From assembly GCA_013399875.1 (NCBI GenBank), contig VXAZ01005693.1, forward strand, positions 273,750 through 337,749: 64,000 bases of DNA, given 5' to 3'. This document shows, piece after piece, positions 57,611 through 64,000 of the stretch (position 1 is the stretch's first letter; each line of letters starts with the position of its first letter). The position numbers and the translations under genes are program-made. The notes below the pieces were generated by a model. It did not search any database. It saw only the letters and a list, made by a program, of their open reading frames with translations, and was not told the origin of the DNA. Source of the DNA: Gymnorhina tibicen (lineage: Eukaryota; Chordata; Aves; Passeriformes; Artamidae).

Positions 57611-58599
57611 GGAAACAGCATAGGGCCATGGATGCTTCCAGCTGTTCAGATATGGCAGTGCCGCCCCTCCACAGCTGTGCTTTCCATCTCTGTCCTGCTG
57701 GGCTGCAGCCCTTCGTGGCACGTGGAGGGCCCCAGGTGCACGGGGACCATCTGCCATGAACAGCCTCTCTGGCCCAAGGGACATTTTTGGGGTCACCAGC
57801 ATCCCCTTGCCCCAAGGGGAGGAAGCTCAGGTGAGGTCAGGCACCTGCAAAAGGCCTGGTCTGGCCACAGGAGCTGCTGCACCCGGATGAGGACAAACTG
57901 CAGGACACAAGGATGTTAAAACTTCCTTTAAGCAGCAAAAAATACAAGTGTGTGGTGGCAGATGTGGCCAGAGCTGACTTCGAGCTCCTGCTCACAGCTG
58001 CTGAAGAGGCTCTCGATAGCTGCAGCTGCTCACACACCCGGCTCTGCCGGCTGGCAGCAAAAACCTCCAAATGCTTCTTTTCTTTGTGCCGTGTAAGACA
58101 AAAGTTGGGAGATTTTCCATGAATCGAGAATTTTAAAAATGCTGTTCGGAGACAAAAGAAGCGCTCTTGATTTTAAGCACTGCTTGGAGAAAATCCCATT
58201 GAGAAATCAGGAAGCAAACTATATTGTGAAGTGGAAAGCTGCGCCATGCTGAAGAATTAAAAATGTTTCTTTGAAAGCGGTAAGGATGGGGGTGGTTAGA
58301 GTTTCTGGGATGCTTCTTAAAAGGAAAAAAAAGGAATTCCGTAGATGTTTGACTGCTTTGCTTTAGTAAGTAATAAATTTAAAAATATTTTAAAAGTAAA
58401 GAGAAAGAAAAGAAAAAGTTAACAAAGCAAAATTAAAGGGGTTTGGCAAAACACGCACAGAATCCAGAATGGTTAAGAAAAGATCATTTTTGCCTCACAT
58501 CTCTCCATCTCCCTGCTGAAGTCTGAAAGGAGAGCTAGTACAAACCCACTGTGGAATGGAATTTACATAACTTTGTAAGAAAAACTTCATAAAAAACTT
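57611..58599. other. Unique non-coding DNA, no gene recognised
   Basis: No gene is recognised. An AT-rich patch with TAAATTTAAAAATATTTTAAAA-type sequence lies at about 58368-58400. Confidence 0.6.
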
Positions 58600-58764
58600 T
58601 TTAGAGGTTGTGGAAGCCCCATCCTTGGACGTGTTCAAGGCCAGGTTGGATGTGGCCCTGAGCAACCTGCTCTAGCGGAAGGTGTCCCTGCCCATGGCAG
58701 GGGGGTGGAACTGGATGATCTCTAAGGTCCTTTCCAACCCAACCCATTCTGTGATTCTGTGATT
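58600..58764 (+). mobile_element. CR1 LINE 3' fragment, ATTCTGTG-tail type
   Basis: Plus-strand CR1. Blocks: GAGGTTGTGGAAGCCCCATCC, GTTCAAGGCCAGGTTGGATG, CTGAGCAACCTG, GGTGTCCCTGCCCATGGCAG, GGAACTGGATGATCTCTAAGG and CCTTTCCAACCCAACCC, ending ATTCTGTGATTCTGTGATT. It is well preserved. The 20-30 bp to its left (AAAAACTTTTT) may belong to a diverged or deleted upstream part. Confidence 0.96.
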
Positions 58765-61700
58765 TGTGCCCCAGCCACCAAAACTGGGATGACACTGGCG
58801 TGAACTTGCCCCGCACCAGGAGGGATGTGTGGGCTCCAATCCCTCAAGTTCCCCCATGGCATGGCTATTAAGAAAAATGTTTGAGCACATCTGACCCCCA
58901 CCAGTCCTAAGAATAAAAACCTGGATAAAGGCGACAATATCAAGCTCATCTCTTACTAGCCAGGTAGAGAATCCAACACCACACACCAGGAGAAGCTGCT
59001 TTTGGAGTTTACACTCCACTGAATACCAGCAAATTCACCCTACAAGACAGACAGTGCAGATGAGTAGTTTTCAGTGTCAGTTCTTCTCAGGGCACTATGA
59101 AATTATAAAAAAATGGAAAGTGATGAGGACTGGGGTTCTGGGACCACTGAGAAGGGATGTGGTCGAATTTTCAAGGTATAGCCATGGGTTCTGACAGTAA
59201 CTGATATCCATTTGCTAACTTCAGTGGTTATTAGCTTGTTTTGTAATGAAATAGTGGTTTCACTGGTACAAATATATAACAGTTTCCAAAAGATTTCAAC
59301 ACAGGGGTTAAAAAATCAACTCTGTATGAAAATCATGCTGAGGCCATTCCATCCTTTTCAGCTGAGGTCAGCTGGAAGGTCATCTTGGTGCCACCCCATG
59401 AGTTTCACAGCTGGTCATGACATGCCTCTGGGGGTCCAGCTGCACCCGCACCCCAGAGTGGGGCAGCAGGAGGATGTAGCTTTTGAACCTGCCAGCTTCT
59501 TGTTTTGTCCATTGCTCCTAATTCTCCTGTTATACAAGACAATGAGCCGTCAGTCATCCCTCAGGAGTTCTCTGGACTTTTCTTGTATCTCTGCTGGACC
59601 ATTTATTTTCTAAACTGGAGCAACTCTCCTCCCAGGCCTTCAGTCACCCATGTTACTTTGCACTAATCTTTCCCAAACATCTTATTTCCTCTGAGTGCTG
59701 TGGGACCAAAATGTCACCAACTACTGACAACAACATCCTAAGCTCCCTGAGAACCTGAATCATCCACTGAGTCAATGTGGATGCGCCAGAGACATTTGCA
59801 GCAGCACAATAACATTTTCTGCTCTGTTCTCCACTTCTTCACAATTCCCAGAGCCTGATTTGATTCACAGTGACAGAGATTATGGCTCGATGCAAACGTC
59901 CTGAAAGGTGCCCCATAGTGTGGCCTGAGAAGGCTCAGGGCATGGATCTGTGCCCTTTTCTAGCACCAGCTGGGCTGGCTGAGATGACTTTACCCAGTCC
60001 CCTGTCACTGGCTGCTTTCATCTCTCTGGTAGCTCTGCTGTGCACGCAATGGACCCCTAGTTCATGTTCTGAAGCAGCTGGGGCTTGGCTTAAACCCTTT
60101 TAAAACATCAGGTCCTTGCTAACCCATATTTTTAAGCAGGAACAGAAAGAGGGTGGAAGTTGCCAGCAGCAGCCGTGGGTGATCCGCACATTGTATCGCC
60201 GCTATCCGAGCTGGGAGCACAGCTGGCAGAGCAGCGAGGAAGCTCCTTGGAGACTGGAGGCAAAATCTGGTGTCTGTAAGGAGCTTCTGAACCAGGACAA
60301 GCAGCAGGACCGTGGCAGTGTCCCCAGGGTCTGCTGCCACCCCCAAAGTGTCACCTTCATCACTGGGGTCAGGGTGAGTCCCATTCCCGGAGTGTGTGAT
60401 CAAGATGCAGAAGTCCCCAGCTGCAGATGGGCCAGGAGCACAAGCTGAACTTCCCCAAAACAGTAATCAAGCACTGACTTGAACGGAAGACCCACCTGTC
60501 CTCCTCTCCCTGGCTCCATCTGAGAGCAGAGGCACCAGTGCTCTCTCGAAGAAGCTGCACTTGTGGTATTTTTGACCCAGCTGGAAGAAGGATGAACCAT
60601 AAATCTCACTTGACAGCCTAATCTCATTATATTTCCCAGCTCAGTTTCCAGGCCAAAGGGGTTTGGCTTAGCTTCAGAGAAGCATCTGAACCCTCAGAAG
60701 CCGCTCCAAACCCAAGTCCTAAATCTTTCAATGGTCACTCATCGATGGGACTGGTGTCCCCTTGTTGTCATTAGCTGTGCACGGCAGTGGTGGACTAAGA
60801 CACACCACAGGTAGTCACACAGATGCTCATCAATACCAGCTCTCCATAAAGGTGCTCCAAGCCACCACCTGAAGAGGAGGTACCAAGGGTCATAAAAGGG
60901 TGTGAACTCACTGTTGCTAAAAGGCCAAGAAGCAAATCATCTCTTTGAGAGACTGCTGGGGGTCAGCAGATTAATGGACCACCAGCAACCATCAGAGGCA
61001 CCCACTAAATGCCAGCTGGAAAGGACATGTCCTTGGTGGATATCTGCTGGGGTTCCAAGCACATCACAGAAGGCCTGTGCAGTGAAAGCAAGTGGCAGCA
61101 GGAAATCATGATTGCTTATAAACTCATAAGTCTGTGCTGAAGGGAGATGGAGACCACCGCTGCAGAGCCAGGGCAGGGCTGGCTTTGCATGTGTCTCTGT
61201 CCTGGTGGTCTGAAGAACAAAGAAGAAGCCAGGAGGGCAAGCAGACCTTGGGAACAGAGGGAGGCTGCAGCTGTAAAGATGAGCCAAGCTGTCTCCGTCA
61301 GCCTGGGAACCGGGGAAAAGAGCTGGGTGGGGAGTGCTGGTTTCACTTCCCAGCGCTTTGTGCAGACGCTGCCTTGGTGTTACGGTTCACGTAGGATTGC
61401 AGCAACCCCCTCTCAGCAAGGAACAGGCTCCAAGACTTCCTGCAAAAGCTTGGGCCATGTTCTGCCATAATTTTTGCCAGAGATTTGCCTTTCATCTCTT
61501 TGGGATGCAGCAGCAGGAACAGGGCAGGAAGCTCCCACTACCTCTGGAGAAATTGACCCTTGATCCCAAATAACGTGCAGGTCAGGGAGGGATTCAGCCT
61601 CTTTGGGTTGCATTTCACTGCCTTTAGGAGCTGTGCTTCAGCCCACGGTGGTGATCCCAGAGCCAGCTGGCTGAATTCTGTGTATCCAGACTGCACGGAC

Positions 61701-62073
61701 CAGCAGAGCCTGGGCATGGACCAGGCTGCAGCCACACACCACTTGCTTGACAGAAGGGCCAGCTGGCTCATCCCAGCCCGCATGATGGACCAGCTAATGC
61801 AGCACTGCCATCACCAGCTCTGTCCCCTCAGGAGCATCATCCCGGACAGGGCATCCTCCCTGAGTCCAACCAAACCCCCAGCCAAATCCCCAACAGCTGC
61901 AGCTCTGGAGCTGTTCTCCACGGGGCTGCCAGACCAAGACACCAAAGAGAGGATTTCAGGCTGAATGAAGGTTTTGGGGGTTTTCCTGAGTAAGGAGAAC
62001 AGGTCTGAGCTCAACAAACTGTTTTGTGAGTCGTGCAAGAGAGCTGAGCTGCCTTAAGGACACAGCTGATCTT
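58765..62073. other. Unique non-coding DNA, no gene recognised
   Basis: No exon, RNA gene or named repeat is recognised. Frames of up to 134 codons occur on both strands over the same bases and have no domain. Confidence 0.6.
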
Positions 62074-62206
62074 TCACAGAATAGAGATTGGTTTGGGTTG
62101 GAAGGGACCCTAAAGCTCATCCAGTTCCAACCCCCTGCCATAGGCAGGGACACCTTTCTCTAGATCAGGATGCTCAATGTCCCATCCAGCCTGGCCTTGA
62201 ACACTG
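62074..62206 (-). mobile_element. CR1 LINE 3' fragment, 5'-truncated
   Basis: Complement of a CR1 3' end. A worn octamer (TCACAGAATAGAG) is followed by TTGGTTTGGGTTGGAAGGGACC, AAAGCTCATCCAGTTCCAACC, CCCTGCCATAGGCAGGGACACC and ATCCAGCCTGGCCTTGAACACT. A clear and fairly well preserved copy. Confidence 0.96.
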
Positions 62207-63431
62207 ACAGGAAAAGTACTGTACATGCATTCATCTTCTCCTGTCCCACCAGCATCTGGATGGCAACTCTGTGCTCCAAGAAAAGAAATCTCAGCTCTCA
62301 AACTTATAAATCAAATGTAAACATTATTGCCAAACACTTCCCATAAATCATCCTCTGGGATTTTGTGGCAGGGTTTCCTTATTTCCTCTTCATATTCCAG
62401 TTATTATTGGCTTTGTTGGGCACTCAGGCTCCTGTTCTGGGCTTTTCTTTCCTGGGCTGATTCTTGTAACAGTTTGGCCTCCCACGGCAGCTGCTTTGTA
62501 ACAGGGGTCCTTGGGGGCTGTGGGGAACGTGATGAGTTTCTTATATATATTTTGCACCAGTGTACCTCCCTTGGGTACACTTTGTACCACATAAACCCAG
62601 CTCTCAGATTACGAACCCTACAAAGCAAAGCTCACTGAACTACCCAGAAATGAGTGGTGAGCTCTATCCACCAAAGACCCTAAACATGCCACGCTTAGTC
62701 GTTTCACTCACTGGAAATATCTCATCAGTCTGTAACGCAGATCCACTTAAATCAACCCTTGAACTGAAGTTCAGGAGAGCAACATCGAGGAAAACAAAGG
62801 GAAGAAATTCCCACTTGTAACATGAGCAGCTGCTACTGGCTTCTGAGATAAATGAGCACTCCATAAAACAAGAGGCATGATGGGTCTCTGATGTCAAAAT
62901 GTTGTCAGGGGACAGCAACCTATGAAAGGACTTTTTTTCCTTTTGTTAAAAAAGCCACCAAGTAGCTTTATTAGTATAAAAATTCAAGGTCACCAGAGCA
63001 TGAGTTTTTGCCCTTTACCTATTTTGTCTGATTCCTAGAGGCCACGACTGGGGTTTTCACGCTGCAATGGTGCACAGGTGTGCTTTGTGAGCTGTGGGCA
63101 GCAGAGATTTGCATTTCATTTCCATGTCTGCCAGTGCATGGATGTTTTCCTGAGTGAAGAGGAAACAGGGCAGGAGGTCCCATGGCTTGTGGCATGAATC
63201 CAAGCAGGCCTGGGGATCTCCATCCTGGCAGAGAACCTGCTGCACCCAGGGCAGTGTTGCACAGGGACCACAGGGATGGCGGCAGAAGATTTAATTCTCC
63301 TTTCCTTTATGTTTAATGTCTCCCTCAGCCTGCGTGCATCAGCCTTGGGCTGAGCCAAGGGTTTCTCCTAAAACCTCCTTGGGGTTTTGGGAGCTCCAGC
63401 TAGGTCTCTGAGCAGCTCAGGAGCTGGGAGT
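62207..63431. other. Unique non-coding DNA, no gene recognised
   Basis: No gene or named repeat is recognised. Short overlapping frames occur on both strands. Confidence 0.6.
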
Positions 63432-63494
63432 GGGAGCAGTGGGAGCAGTGGGAGCAGTGAGAGCAGTGGGAGCAGTGGGAGCAGTGGGAGCAGC
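63432..63494 (+). repeat. 9-bp minisatellite (GGGAGCAGT)7
   Basis: Seven consecutive 9-bp units. Five are perfect, the fourth has GAGAGCAGT and the last ends GGGAGCAGC. The unit length is a multiple of three, so a plus frame reads a Gly/Ser repeat through it. That is a consequence of the repeat and not evidence for a protein. Confidence 0.95.
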
Positions 63495-63790
63495 ACGCCG
63501 GCTGCTCTGCCGGGGTCAGCGGGGACATGTCAGAGCTGCAGCTTTGCAAACACAGAGCTGCCAAGTGTGACACGTCAGCCGTGGGATGCCAGGCACGGCG
63601 GGGTCCCCGCGGCCGCCCCACTGACCAGCTGTGCCTCACACAGCCGGGGGTGCCAGCCGGGACCTCGCTGCTGCCTTGGGAATGTGCCCCCAGCCCGGCT
63701 CCCACCGCAGACACTGCACCTCACCTGCTGTGGGAGACAGGGAAAACACCGGGATGGGTAACAGGGGAGTGGCACTGCGGGTGGGACTTG
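63495..63790. promoter_or_regulatory. Short CpG-rich patch, island-like
   Basis: I count about 19 CpG in roughly 300 bp, including a CCGCGGCCGCC cluster around 63606-63616. This is by far the densest CpG patch in the window. By rough hand estimate the observed/expected ratio is about 0.5-0.6, so it is borderline for a CpG island. It could mark a promoter, an enhancer or just a GC-rich minisatellite flank. No start site or transcript feature can be seen. Confidence 0.4.
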
Positions 63791-64000
63791 CCTGACACGC
63801 TGGGGATGTGTGTCTGCTCCTCAGCTGGTCACCTCCAGTGATGAGCCCATCAATCGCTTAAAATAAAAGCAATAATAAATGAAAGCAAAACCACTACATT
63901 CTTATTTGCCTCTTCTTCCATCAGCAGACGCTGTTCCCAGCCATGAGAGGCTGTGCTGCAGCCCTGCCCTAAACCAGCCAGCAAGGGAAGAATTGCTGTT
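63791..64000. other. Unique non-coding DNA to the window end
   Basis: No gene or repeat is recognised. An A-rich run of AATAAAAGCAATAATAAATG type lies near 63861-63880. Confidence 0.6.

Noticed and set aside
63387..63761. Plus frame with a Gly-Ser repeat
   Set aside because: The repeat comes from the 9-bp minisatellite and the rest has no domain.
1..64000. CRISPR array, prophage, operon or plasmid features
   Set aside because: No regularly spaced direct repeats with unique spacers and no dense one-strand coding. The CR1 content shows this is bird nuclear DNA.

Overview
This window looks like non-coding nuclear DNA from a bird. The main evidence is eleven 5'-truncated fragments of CR1, the dominant LINE of bird genomes. 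Most keep the avian 3' end: a G/T-rich block ending in copies of an ATTCTATG or ATTCTGTG octamer. Base composition is moderate and CpG is mostly depleted, with a few small CpG-retaining patches. I see no operon, ribosome-binding-site or coding-density pattern of a prokaryote or virus. I cannot name the species or the chromosome.

I recognise no host protein-coding exon, tRNA, rRNA or other RNA gene. The open frames are short, overlap on both strands, and have the low-complexity, Cys/Ser/Pro/Trp-rich composition of chance translation. The exceptions are frames that read the tail region of CR1. The window is best read as an intergenic desert or part of a very long intron.

Layout: 1-16238 is unique sequence with no recognisable CR1. 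At 14562-14640 and 16952-17040 there is a diverged pair of a repeat I do not recognise. CR1 fragments lie at about 16.2-16.7, 18.8-19.1, 21.1-21.3, 33.3-33.6, 39.1 (and its copy at 40.0), 42.7, 49.2, 51.5, 58.6 and 62.1 kb. Older MIR/CORE-SINE-like relics are suggested near 25.9, 37.1, 46.9-47.1 and 48.1 kb. Simple repeats include (GAGGA)n, (TG)n, (CATC)n, (TAA)n, an AT tract, a purine tract of about 0.5 kb at 57.1-57.6 kb and a 9-bp minisatellite at 63.4 kb.

The clearest structural event is a 798-bp direct duplication (39041-39838 and 39878-40675). I find one mismatch between the copies by eye, and the only N in the window lies between them. It is most simply an assembly artefact at a closed gap, though a very recent real duplication is possible. 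Several unique stretches carry clusters of homeodomain-core motifs, palindromes or retained CpG (around 2.6-3.1, 19.2-20.6, 29.7-29.9, 31.1-31.5, 35.5, 36.5-37.1, 51.3, 54.9-55.3 and 56.5 kb). These are the best candidates for conserved regulatory DNA, but that needs alignment to other genomes. I found no convincing new biological system here.
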